From Parabacteroides sp. PF5-6 (GTDB taxonomy: Bacteria > Bacteroidota > Bacteroidia > Bacteroidales > Tannerellaceae): a stretch of DNA of 64,000 bases. The stretch is from positions 124,001 through 188,000 of the forward strand of contig NZ_JAQFIN010000006.1 in the NCBI RefSeq assembly GCF_029504695.1, written 5' to 3'. The notes under the pieces were generated by a model. It saw nothing but the letters and a program-made list of their open reading frames with translations, was not told the DNA's origin and made no database searches. The first letter of the stretch is position 1. Each line of letters opens with the position of its first letter. A program made the translations under genes and the position numbers. Positions 33,855-42,700 of this stretch are shown piece by piece.

Positions 33855-36800
33855 ATGAACAAAAGAATTCTTTTTATTTTGTTGAGCTTTATGATTGCTG
33901 CGACAATGTATGCGGCCGACGAAGCTCGTTTATTGCGCTTTCCGGCAACCAATGGGAGTGAAGTGGTTTTCTCCTATGCCGGCGATCTCTATAAAGTTTC
34001 CCTGAATGGTGGAGAAGCCCAACGGTTGACCTCCCATATCGGTTATGAAATGTTCCCCCGCTTCTCTCCCGATGGCCAAACCATCGCTTTCACCGGACAA
34101 TACGACGGCAATACGGAAGTGTACACCATTCCGGTAACCGGAGGTGAGCCGCTGCGGGTCACCTACACACCGACGAACCGCCGCGACGACCTGGGCGACC
34201 GTATGGGGCCGAACAATATGGTCATGGGCTGGCATCCGAACGGACAGGAAATCGTTTTCCGCAACCGCATCAGCTCGAGCTTCGACGGCAAACTGCACCG
34301 GGTGAATAAAGAAGGCGGCCTTTCCGAGGTCATCCCTTTGCCCGAAGGTGGTTTCTGCAGCTACTCGCCCGATGGCAAGCAACTGGCCTACAACCGGGTG
34401 ATGCGCGAGTTCCGTACCTGGAAATACTACGAAGGCGGTATGGCCGATGAGGTGTGGATCTATTCGCCTGAGAAACAGACGGTCGAAAACATCACGAACA
34501 ACAAAGCACAGGATATCATGCCGATGTGGATTGGCGATGATATCTTTTTCATTTCCGATCGGGACCGTACGATGAATCTGTTTGTCTACAACACCAAAAA
34601 TAAACAGACGGCGAAAGTGACCAACTTCACCGACTATGACATCAAATTCCCAAGCGTACACGGCAACCTGATCGTATTCGAAAAGGGAGGTTATCTCTAT
34701 AAGATGGATGCCTCTTCCCGCCAGCCGCAAAAGATCAATATCTCCCTTTCTTCCGATAATATCTATGCCCGGGGTGAAATCAAAGACGGCGCGGGATACA
34801 TCCGCAACGCGAGCCTTTCGCCCGATGGCGAAAGAGTGGCGATGACCGTACGCGGTGAAGTCTTCAACCTGCCGGCAGACAAAGGAGTAACCAAGAATAT
34901 CACCCGCAGTCCGGGGGCACACGAGCGGAACGCGTTATGGTCGCCCGACGGAACTTCTATCGCCTATATCTCCGATGAAACGGGCGAAACCGAACTTTAC
35001 CTGCAACCTGCCGCCGGCGGGGAAGCCGTGCAACTGACAAAGAACAACACGACCTATATCCGTTCCTTCAAATGGAGCCCGGACGCCAAGAAGATCGTTT
35101 ATACCGACCGCAAAAACCAGGTCAACCTCTTGGATGTAGCCACGAAGAAGGTCACCCTCTTATTCCAGAACCCGTATGCCGAGATCTATGATGTCCAGAT
35201 CTCTCCGGACAACCAGTGGATCACCTACTCCCGTCCGGCAGACAACCAGATGTCGATCATTTACCTGTTCAACCTGAACGACCGGAAAGAATATCCGGTG
35301 ACCGATAAATGGTACGACTCCTCTTCGCCCGTCTTCAGTACGGATGGTAAATACCTGGTATTCACTTCGGCACGCGATTTCAACCCGACTTACGGATCGG
35401 CCGAGTGGAACCATGTCTATAATAATATGAATGGCGTCTACCTGGCGCTCTTATCGAAAGACACTCCTTCTCCTTTTATGCAGAAAGATGCCGAAGTGAA
35501 AACGGAGAAGAAAGAAGAACCGAAAAAAGAAGAAGCCGCCGCTGCCGTCGCCGTGAAGTTTGATCCGGACGGCATTCTGGACCGTATCATCAAGCTGCCG
35601 TTAGCCGGCGGACGTTATAACAACCTGTATTCCGACGGAAAGAAAGTCTATTATTTCAGTCGCGGAGCCACCCAGGCCTACGATCTGGCGAAGCAGAAAG
35701 AAGAGACCGTTGCCGAAGGCGCTTACATGACGATCACCCCGGGCAGCAAAAAAGCGCTTTTCAACAAAGGCGGACAGTATTACGTCACGGATATACCGGC
35801 GGCTAAGGCCGACCTGAAAGACGCGATCAACCTGTCCAACATCAAGATCCCGGTGGATTACCCGAAAGAATGGGCGCAGGTTTTCGACGAGGCCTGGCGT
35901 GCTTTCCGTGACGGATTCTATGTGGAAAACATGCATGGGGTAGACTGGAAAGCGATGAAAAAGAAATACGAGGTGTTATTGCCTTACGTCAAGACCCGCC
36001 TGGATCTGAATTATGTGATCGGCGAGATGATCGGCGAACTGAATTGTGGTCATGCCTATGTCAATCCGGGTGAGACCGATCGGCCCAAGCGCATCCCGTT
36101 AGGTCTGTTGGGTGCCGAGATCTCCCGCGACAAGAGTGGTTTCTTCCGTTTGGACAAGATCCTGCCGGGAGCCTCCTGGAGCAAAGACCTGCGTTCGCCG
36201 TTGACCGAACCGGGCATCGAAGCCCAAACAGGCGAATTCATCGTATCTATCGATGGGGTGCCGACGAATACGGTGAAAGATATGTACGCCCTGTTGGTAG
36301 GCAAAGCGAATGTGCCGACAGAGATCCTGTTGAACACCAAACCTCAGCTTGCCGGCGCCCGTAAGGTCGTTATCAGCCCGTTAGAAGAAGAATACTCGTT
36401 GTATCATTACAACTGGATCCAGGAGAATATCCGCAAGGTCGACGAAGCGACAAACGGCAAAGTGGGTTATATCTACATCCCGGATATGGGCGTGGAGGGG
36501 TTGAACGAGTTCTCCCGCTACTTCTATCCGCAACTGGATAAAGAAGGATTGATCATCGACGACCGTGCGAACGGCGGAGGCAATGTTTCCCCGATGATCC
36601 TCGAACGCCTCTCGCGTGAGCCTTATCGCCTGACCATGCGCCGGGGTTCTACGATGGTCGGCACGGTGCCCGATGCCGTCCAGGTCGGTCCCAAGGTTTG
36701 TCTGATCAATAAATACTCGGCATCCGATGGCGACCTGTTCCCCTGGGGATTCCGCGCATTGGGCCTGGGTAAACTGATCGGTACGCGCACCTGGGGAGGA

Positions 36801-37064
36801 ATCGTCGGCATCAGCGGCCCGATCCCCTATATGGACGGAACGGATATCCGCGTGCCTTTCTTCACCAGCTACGATGCGAAGACCGGTGAGTGGATCATCG
36901 AAAACTACGGCGTCGCGCCCGATATCGAAGTGGATAACGACCCGATCAAAGAATGGAACGGCGACGACCAGCAGTTGACCCGCGCCATCGAAGAGGTCAT
37001 GAAAGAGCTCAAGAACCGCAAACCCCTGCCCGGCATTCCGGCTCCGCGGGTTTGGAATAAATGA
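33855..37064 (+). CDS. Exported tricorn protease homologue (TolB propeller, PDZ, S41)
   Basis: Large periplasmic S41 serine protease of 1069 residues. Signal peptide (MNKRILFILLSFMIAATMYA); six- and seven-bladed WD40/TolB-like propellers with repeated FSPDG and WSPDG motifs (about 25-540); a Lys/Glu-rich Ala linker (EKKEEPKKEEAAAAVAV) near 550; tricorn C1 and PDZ domains (about 670-840); and the S41 catalytic core with DRANGGGNVSP and NKYSASDGDLFPWGF, whose Ser is the predicted nucleophile. It degrades unfolded proteins or peptides in the archaeal prototype; the exported Bacteroidetes forms are less studied. Monocistronic, followed by array C. Confidence 0.92.
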   Translation: MNKRILFILLSFMIAATMYAADEARLLRFPATNGSEVVFSYAGDLYKVSLNGGEAQRLTSHIGYEMFPRFSPDGQTIAFTGQYDGNTEVYTIPVTGGEPLRVTYTPTNRRDDLGDRMGPNNMVMGWHPNGQEIVFRNRISSSFDGKLHRVNKEGGLSEVIPLPEGGFCSYSPDGKQLAYNRVMREFRTWKYYEGGMADEVWIYSPEKQTVENITNNKAQDIMPMWIGDDIFFISDRDRTMNLFVYNTKNKQTAKVTNFTDYDIKFPSVHGNLIVFEKGGYLYKMDASSRQPQKINISLSSDNIYARGEIKDGAGYIRNASLSPDGERVAMTVRGEVFNLPADKGVTKNITRSPGAHERNALWSPDGTSIAYISDETGETELYLQPAAGGEAVQLTKNNTTYIRSFKWSPDAKKIVYTDRKNQVNLLDVATKKVTLLFQNPYAEIYDVQISPDNQWITYSRPADNQMSIIYLFNLNDRKEYPVTDKWYDSSSPVFSTDGKYLVFTSARDFNPTYGSAEWNHVYNNMNGVYLALLSKDTPSPFMQKDAEVKTEKKEEPKKEEAAAAVAVKFDPDGILDRIIKLPLAGGRYNNLYSDGKKVYYFSRGATQAYDLAKQKEETVAEGAYMTITPGSKKALFNKGGQYYVTDIPAAKADLKDAINLSNIKIPVDYPKEWAQVFDEAWRAFRDGFYVENMHGVDWKAMKKKYEVLLPYVKTRLDLNYVIGEMIGELNCGHAYVNPGETDRPKRIPLGLLGAEISRDKSGFFRLDKILPGASWSKDLRSPLTEPGIEAQTGEFIVSIDGVPTNTVKDMYALLVGKANVPTEILLNTKPQLAGARKVVISPLEEEYSLYHYNWIQENIRKVDEATNGKVGYIYIPDMGVEGLNEFSRYFYPQLDKEGLIIDDRANGGGNVSPMILERLSREPYRLTMRRGSTMVGTVPDAVQVGPKVCLINKYSASDGDLFPWGFRALGLGKLIGTRTWGGIVGISGPIPYMDGTDIRVPFFTSYDAKTGEWIIENYGVAPDIEVDNDPIKEWNGDDQQLTRAIEEVMKELKNRKPLPGIPAPRVWNK

Positions 37065-37080
37065 TATTTCCAACTTGCTG

Positions 37081-37190
37081 AAAATGAGGCGTTCTTGTTT
37101 CGCTCACAAAGTACCGGTATTTTGCTCACAAAGTACCGGTATTTTGTCGACAAAGTACTAATAGTTTGTTCACGAAGTACCGGTACTTTG
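37081..37190 (-). repeat. 3'-end tandem array C (22-bp palindromic units)
   Basis: Four exact 22-bp units begin at 37103, 37125, 37147 and 37169, with a decayed unit at 37081-37102. The consensus core CAAAGTACCGGTATTTTG is palindromic except for one G-T position. Unit 3 loses the CCGG but keeps the CAAA/TTTG arms. It lies between the convergent tricorn and TolB/cytochrome genes, 21 bases from the latter's stop. Confidence 0.88.
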
Positions 37191-37211
37191 AAAAAGGGGG
37201 TTGTGGAGGCT

Positions 37212-38684
37212 CTACTGTGCGCCGCCGAATGTCAGATCGATGCCTTTGTCGTCCCAGGCTTTTTGGGCGAAAGTACGCCGGTGATCTTTCACTTTCCCTT
37301 TGATAAATTCCGGGATATTATAGGAGTACATGAAGCGGTGGTAGAAATCGACCTCTTGCTGCGGCAACAGGAAAGGCTTCTCCGCTTGCCCTTCATCATT
37401 GATATAGGCGAAATGCGGGCGGGTGTACAAGCCATCGATCCGGCGGCTGCTGAAGACTACCCATCGGCTGTTGCTGCTCCAGGAGTGATAGCTCTCCACA
37501 TCTTCCGTATTGGCCGATTCCAACGGATAATGCGTGCCGTTAGCCAGGTTGAGGATATACAGATCGGCATCTTTATGCCAGATGGAGAATCCCCCGTAGT
37601 CGGCTAAGGTGTACATCAGATACCGGCCGTCGGGCGATACCCGCGGGAAAGAAACGCTTCGTCCTTCGGTTCGGGCGTTATACAAGGTATCGACCTCGGT
37701 CCCAAAACGGCGGTTCTCCGGGTCGAAACGGACGGAACACAAACTATAATGCACCTCGTCAAACGCGATAGGCATTCCCGATACATATTCCGCAGAACAG
37801 AAATAAAGGGTTTTCCCGTCTGGCGAGAAAGTGGGGAAGGTTTCATATACATCGCTTCCATACAAGAGACGAGAAGTAATGATCTCGTGTTTCTCCGTAT
37901 CGTAAACCACCACATCCGACTTAAAATCATAGACCTCGATGCGGTTCGGATCGTTCATGTGGAACGCCTGTTTGGTATCGTTCACCGAGAAAGCCACAAA
38001 GCGGCCGGAAGGATGCCAGGAAGGATAGACCAGGGGCGACATCGTCTGTTCCGTTTTCGTATTGAGCTTTTCTACCTTTTCTCCATCCAACAGCATGGTG
38101 CAGGCGATGCTTCCGCGCATGTGGAAAAGCATCTTGTCGGGATCCTGCATGCAAAAAGAATGGCAGTTCATGCAATTCCCATCCGTCAGTTTGTTTTCCA
38201 TAATGGGCGTCTGTTTATAGCTTTCGACATGGCGCTGGTAGAGTCCCATCTGCGACCAGAGCTCGTAGCCCGGCTCGATCAAGCGGTACGCGATATACGG
38301 ATCCACCGGTTCTGGCACGACCGAAAGGGTGAAAGGCTGGTAGCCGATCCATTTCCCATCCGTTTTAGCCAGTACCCGGACCGAAATATCCTTTCCGGTA
38401 TGCTGCTCCAGCATCTTTTTCCAGGAAGAGGCGGGCAGGGTGAACTGTCCTTTTTTTGCTTTCACCTCTAAGGTTTCCGTCCCGGCCGTAAAGATCACGA
38501 AGGCCTCCTCGTAAGGCGTTGTCAGTTTAAAGTTTAGCGGTGCAATATTCGGTGGAATCGTGCAATTGACGTAATCCGGGAAGATCGGAGGCATCTCGTT
38601 TCGTTCCTCATCGGGCGTACTTACCGGCTTTGAGCAGGCAATCAAAAGCGTCAGGAACGACAAGGCAAATATTTTCTTTATCAT
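37212..38684 (-). CDS. TolB-like propeller lipoprotein with a c-type heme motif
   Basis: Exported lipoprotein of 490 residues (start at 38684, MIKKIFALSFLTLLIAC, lipidated Cys17). It combines an N-terminal Ig-like domain, a single CMNCH heme-c motif in the middle (NCMNCHSF) and a C-terminal beta propeller with SWHPSG, FSPDG and VSPDG blades. A covalent heme on a propeller protein suggests electron transfer or sensing in the envelope, but this is inference. An upstream in-frame start at 38720 would overlap the DUF6057-like gene, and 38684 gives a proper lipoprotein signal. It follows the membrane-protein gene by 11 bases in the same operon. Confidence 0.8.
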   Translation of the reverse strand: MIKKIFALSFLTLLIACSKPVSTPDEERNEMPPIFPDYVNCTIPPNIAPLNFKLTTPYEEAFVIFTAGTETLEVKAKKGQFTLPASSWKKMLEQHTGKDISVRVLAKTDGKWIGYQPFTLSVVPEPVDPYIAYRLIEPGYELWSQMGLYQRHVESYKQTPIMENKLTDGNCMNCHSFCMQDPDKMLFHMRGSIACTMLLDGEKVEKLNTKTEQTMSPLVYPSWHPSGRFVAFSVNDTKQAFHMNDPNRIEVYDFKSDVVVYDTEKHEIITSRLLYGSDVYETFPTFSPDGKTLYFCSAEYVSGMPIAFDEVHYSLCSVRFDPENRRFGTEVDTLYNARTEGRSVSFPRVSPDGRYLMYTLADYGGFSIWHKDADLYILNLANGTHYPLESANTEDVESYHSWSSNSRWVVFSSRRIDGLYTRPHFAYINDEGQAEKPFLLPQQEVDFYHRFMYSYNIPEFIKGKVKDHRRTFAQKAWDDKGIDLTFGGAQ

Positions 38685-38695
38685 ACTGTTTGCGT

Positions 38696-40441
38696 TTACT
38701 TGAACATAAAATAAAACCAATAGGTATCTCCATACGAACGTCTCAACAGGTTCGGAGCCCCACTGTTATTGCGGTGGGCCAATACCTGCTTTTTAAATTC
38801 TTTGAAGCGCTCGGTCATCGCCTGGGGAATCTGATAATGCTCCCACATCTCCGGCTGACTTTCATAAAGCGTAATGACCGCTTCCTGGAAAGCATGGGGC
38901 AGGGTGGGCAAAACAGGTGTACCGTAATGCGTCTCAATGATCTCTTTAAAAGCATTCATATCTTTCAAAAGAAGCACAGCACAACCGAAGTATTCGATCG
39001 CCGTTTGATCGCCCGGATTCTGGGAGGCAATGGCTATCAGGTCGGAGCCTGCGGCGGTGGTATTCGACAAAAAGCTTTCGGCTACCAGGCCCTTCCGCTT
39101 TTTCCCCAAGAGCGGGTCATTTTCCACCATTTCATCGTTGTAAAGGAATTTTCTGTGCGCCCGGGACCAGTCGCGATAGTTCCACGTATGCTCAAGCATA
39201 TCCAGGTATTTCTCGGCCACCGGATAAGCGCCGTAGATCAGGTTGGTCTGTATCAAGCGCTGAAACAAGCGGGGATTGCCATAACCCGGCGTACTCACCA
39301 TCGCTTCAAAGGCCATCTCCTGGGAGATCGCGCAGTTGCCTATCGCAAAATGGATATCGCTCAACAGGATGGTCGGCTGCACGGTCCGGTTCCACGGAAT
39401 AAAGATTCCGCTGACCCCGCGTTGATCGTATTTGAAAAGCTCATCCGCCAATACGCCTTTCTCCGCCAAGGCCAGATTGAGGTAATTGAGGTAGAGGTAA
39501 TTCGTGAGCTGCCCTTTGCAGCGGATAAGGATATTGTCCCATTGGCCCGTGCGCGCGTAATGATCGAACCGTTTCAGGCGCGCCGACTTAAGATCGATAT
39601 GGTTTGTGACCCCCAGCCAGGAGACGGCAACGATCAACAAAAGCTGCACCACCGCACCGATCATCTCTTTCTTGATCGGCTGCTTCCCGGATTTGCGGAA
39701 AAGCCAGGCGACGCACAGTATCAACGGAAGGCAGATCCAGGCATAATAAATCTCTTTTTCCGGTTCCAGGCCGTGGTGATAATACATATCGGGCAGGAAA
39801 GCCCAACGATACATACCGACCACACTCAGATAGACACTGCCGTAAGCCAGAATGACCGCTTCCACCGGAAGAATCAATACCCAGTAGCCTTTCGGTGTAC
39901 GGTTAAGTCCTTCCCATAAAGCCGCGCAGAAAGCATACAAAAGCGCCACCGACCCGGCCCACCAGAATAAGAGAAAGACCGATACCCCGCCGGCAATCAG
40001 CCTGACCTTGAACGCGCGCAAAGAGAGGTAGAGGTAAAACGCGGCAAGCATCATCAGATAAGCGACAGTACCCTGATACAGGTAGTTGAAACCGAAGTGG
40101 ATGCAAAGAAGTGCCACCGCCGGCAAGGCATACAACAGATACAGAGGAGCGGCAGGCGCTATGCGCTTACATATCAGGGCAGTCAATACACTGGCCCCCG
40201 TCAGTAACAACGCCGTAAGGAATGCGCCGGCAAAAGGATAGGCAAAAAACTGAACCAGAAACTCCCCGAGATAATTCGCCAGGCCGCCCGGCTCGCTTAC
40301 CTGATCGGTAAAATAATAAGAAGTAAACAGAAACATCTGGTTCTGCTCGATAAAAAAGAAATGGAACTGATACGCCCACTGCAGACCGGCAAACAAAATG
40401 CCAAACAACAACAGGGCAAAAACGACTATTCGATATCTCAT
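38696..40441 (-). CDS. Multi-pass membrane protein, DUF6057-like
   Basis: Integral membrane protein of 581 residues. The first half has about 10 hydrophobic segments (1-290); the second half is soluble and helical, TPR-like in look (YLNLALAEKGVLADELFKYD and similar). It matches what I recall of DUF6057, a Bacteroidetes family without known function. The C-terminal sequence ends SYGDTYWFYFMFK. It is the first gene of a two-gene operon with the heme/TolB lipoprotein, so the two probably form one envelope complex. Its promoter lies at 40480-40512, inside the end of the symporter gene. Confidence 0.72.
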   Translation of the reverse strand: MRYRIVVFALLLFGILFAGLQWAYQFHFFFIEQNQMFLFTSYYFTDQVSEPGGLANYLGEFLVQFFAYPFAGAFLTALLLTGASVLTALICKRIAPAAPLYLLYALPAVALLCIHFGFNYLYQGTVAYLMMLAAFYLYLSLRAFKVRLIAGGVSVFLLFWWAGSVALLYAFCAALWEGLNRTPKGYWVLILPVEAVILAYGSVYLSVVGMYRWAFLPDMYYHHGLEPEKEIYYAWICLPLILCVAWLFRKSGKQPIKKEMIGAVVQLLLIVAVSWLGVTNHIDLKSARLKRFDHYARTGQWDNILIRCKGQLTNYLYLNYLNLALAEKGVLADELFKYDQRGVSGIFIPWNRTVQPTILLSDIHFAIGNCAISQEMAFEAMVSTPGYGNPRLFQRLIQTNLIYGAYPVAEKYLDMLEHTWNYRDWSRAHRKFLYNDEMVENDPLLGKKRKGLVAESFLSNTTAAGSDLIAIASQNPGDQTAIEYFGCAVLLLKDMNAFKEIIETHYGTPVLPTLPHAFQEAVITLYESQPEMWEHYQIPQAMTERFKEFKKQVLAHRNNSGAPNLLRRSYGDTYWFYFMFK

Positions 40442-40479
40442 GGGGTCCTTTCTCTTGTATTACTTGTATTAATTCGAAA

Positions 40480-40512
40480 CAAATGTAGTTATTTTTCCTT
40501 CATACCGGCAAT
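40480..40512 (-). promoter_or_regulatory. Promoter of the DUF6057/TolB operon
   Basis: Minus strand: -33 ATTG (40509-40512), 21-bp spacer, -7 TACATTTG (40480-40487). The -33 element lies inside the last codons of the symporter gene. Confidence 0.55.
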
Positions 40513-41661
40513 CCGATCGACCACCACCGCGATCGCACCGTCGCCGGTGACGTTACAGGCCGTGCCGAAACTATCCATCGCGATATACAAGGCGATCATC
40601 AACGCCTGCAGGGTCTCGTTGAAGCCCAACATGGTATGCAGTACGCCCAACGCCGCCATGATCGCTCCGCCCGGAACACCCGGAGCGGCAACCATCACGA
40701 TGCCCAGCATCATGATAAAGCCGGTGAAATCGCCAATCAGGATCGGCTCGCCCGCCATAATCAGGATCGCCATGGCGCAGGCGACGATCTTCATCGTGCT
40801 GCCCGACAGGTGGATGGTGGCACAGAGCGGGACGGTGAACACCGCGATGCTCTCGCGTACGCCGTTCTTCAACGTCTGCTGAAGGGTAACCGGAATCGTT
40901 GCCGCCGACGACTGTGTGCCCAATGCCGTCGCATAGGCGGGCAACATCGTACGCAAGAGGCGGAACGGGTTTTTCCCGCTCACCCCGCCGGCAATCAGGA
41001 ACTGGATCACCAACAACAATACGTGTAACACAAAGATGACCACGATCACCTTGAGGAACATGCCGATAATGCTCATCACCTGTCCGCTGACCGTCATATT
41101 GAGGAAGATTCCGAAGATATGCAGGGGCAAAAGCGGAACGATCGCTTTGCCGATCAGTTGGATCACAATCTCTTTGAAGTCGTTAAGGGCGTCGCGCAAT
41201 GTCGTACCGCTGATATTCGAAAGCCCCAGCCCGATCACGAATGCCAGTAACAAGGAAGTCATCACATCCATCAACGGCGGCATGGCCACCGTGAAATAGC
41301 TCGTCAGCATGAAATCTTCCGGATTCTCCAGGGCAACCAATTCCGTATTCGCCGGCAGGATCGAAGGGAAGATCGCCGAGCAGCTCAGGAACGTAAAGAA
41401 ACCGGAGAACAAGGTCGAGCCATAAGCGATCAACGCCGTGAGCGCCAATAGGCGCCCCGCCCCCTTGCCCAGATCGCCGATCGCCGGAGCCACCAGCCCG
41501 AGAATGATCAACGGAATAGCAAAAGAAAGGAAATTCCCGAACAACGAATTGAAGGTCACAAAGATACGCGCAATCGGCACCGGCAAAAACTGCCCGAAAA
41601 CCACGCCGCTAACAATGGCAATCACCACCCACCCCAACAAGGAGATCTTAATCTTTTTCAT
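40489..41661 (-). CDS. Dicarboxylate/amino acid:cation symporter (DAACS)
   Basis: Inner-membrane sodium- or proton-coupled symporter (PF00375), 390 residues with eight helices and two re-entrant loops. Diagnostic serine-rich loop ALGTQSSAATIPVTL, and in the last part GVPGGAIMAALGVL and ACNVTGDGAIAVVVDR, the substrate/cation region. The short length and overall look resemble SstT (Na+/serine-threonine) as well as GltT; the substrate could be Ser/Thr, Asp or a C4-dicarboxylate. It lies in line with rhuM and nhaC on the same strand (18-base gap), so Na+ extrusion by NhaC could power it. Confidence 0.9.
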   Translation of the reverse strand: MKKIKISLLGWVVIAIVSGVVFGQFLPVPIARIFVTFNSLFGNFLSFAIPLIILGLVAPAIGDLGKGAGRLLALTALIAYGSTLFSGFFTFLSCSAIFPSILPANTELVALENPEDFMLTSYFTVAMPPLMDVMTSLLLAFVIGLGLSNISGTTLRDALNDFKEIVIQLIGKAIVPLLPLHIFGIFLNMTVSGQVMSIIGMFLKVIVVIFVLHVLLLVIQFLIAGGVSGKNPFRLLRTMLPAYATALGTQSSAATIPVTLQQTLKNGVRESIAVFTVPLCATIHLSGSTMKIVACAMAILIMAGEPILIGDFTGFIMMLGIVMVAAPGVPGGAIMAALGVLHTMLGFNETLQALMIALYIAMDSFGTACNVTGDGAIAVVVDRIAGMKEK

Positions 41662-41679
41662 ACTATGTATTTTATACTG

Positions 41680-42690
41680 TCACTTGTCTTTGAGACCTTT
41701 TATCTCTTTATCAAAATCAGATTCAAATAAGCGGTCTTGCGTTATGCGATATTTTTCAAATTCACTTTCAGCAAAAATCTTTGCCATTTGTGCCGTAATT
41801 TTACCGCTATGCTGTAGTATGTCACGGTCATCAGCATCCAAAAAACGATCAAGGCGTTTTGCCCAATCAGCCATTGTCATAGGAATATGCCTCTTCGCTC
41901 GGTCTTCCGCTAAATCCAAATAAGCATTAACAATGCGCCCCAATGATTCTAATTCAACTTCTGTTAAATAATTCTTGGCGATAGAAACATCTGTCTTCAC
42001 AATCTTTCCGTCAGGACTCTTTTCCCATGAAGTTAGCCCCATATGTTCCTTTTCTGCATTTGCTCTTGAGTGAATCAACTCGGCAGCAGTATGACCATGG
42101 ACAGCGTAATGTAATTTATTTTGAACCTTGGCAAAGAATTCTTTTGTGCTTAGCGCATCTTTGTTATAATCCATTGCCGTAGCATAAATATCGGTGATCT
42201 TTTGATAAAAGCGGCGTTCACTCAATCGGATTTCTCGAATTTCAGCAAGCAGGTGTTCAAAATAATCCTCCCCAAGAAATGTTCCATTCTCCATGCGTTT
42301 TTTGTCAATCACATAGCCTCTGATCGCATAATCACGCAAAACGGATGTGGCCCATTGACGAAAAACAGTCGCTCGCTTTGTATTGACACGATAGCCAACG
42401 GCTATAATTGCATCCAAGTTGTAATGCTTGACTTTGTATGTTTTCCCGTCCGAAGCAGTTACCGAGAATTCCTCGGTAACTGCATTTTCTTCCAGTTCAT
42501 TTTCTTTGAATATATTTTTGAGATGAAGGGAAATGTTGTCCGGTGAACAGTCAAACAAGGTAGCCATCAATTTCTGACTAAGCCAAATAGTTTCACCCTG
42601 AACTCGCACCTCAATCCCATCTTCCTTCGCTTGATTAGTAAAAATCAAAAATTCAGCTGTACTATTGCGAATTTGCATTTTCCTTTTCAT
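41680..42690 (-). CDS. RhuM-family protein
   Basis: Cytoplasmic protein of the virulence/RhuM family (PF13310), 336 residues. Recognised by IRNSTAEFLIFTNQAKEDGI, ETIWLSQKLMATLFDCSPDN (a helix-turn-helix-like start) and HYNLDAIIAVGYRVNTKRA plus FRQWATSVLRDY (shared with KilA-N/ANT-type phage antirepressor domains). The biochemical role is not established; genes of this type are typically found in islands and near restriction systems. It is clearly more AT-rich than both neighbours and sits in tight gaps (10 and 18 bases) between nhaC and the symporter, implying insertion into an existing operon. Confidence 0.88.
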   Translation of the reverse strand: MKRKMQIRNSTAEFLIFTNQAKEDGIEVRVQGETIWLSQKLMATLFDCSPDNISLHLKNIFKENELEENAVTEEFSVTASDGKTYKVKHYNLDAIIAVGYRVNTKRATVFRQWATSVLRDYAIRGYVIDKKRMENGTFLGEDYFEHLLAEIREIRLSERRFYQKITDIYATAMDYNKDALSTKEFFAKVQNKLHYAVHGHTAAELIHSRANAEKEHMGLTSWEKSPDGKIVKTDVSIAKNYLTEVELESLGRIVNAYLDLAEDRAKRHIPMTMADWAKRLDRFLDADDRDILQHSGKITAQMAKIFAESEFEKYRITQDRLFESDFDKEIKGLKDK

Positions 42691-42700
42691 ATCATAATAA

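Noticed and set aside
38630-39919. A 429-residue ORF antisense to the DUF6057-like gene
   Set aside because: Low-quality composition and no ribosome site; the sense strand codes for a coherent membrane protein.
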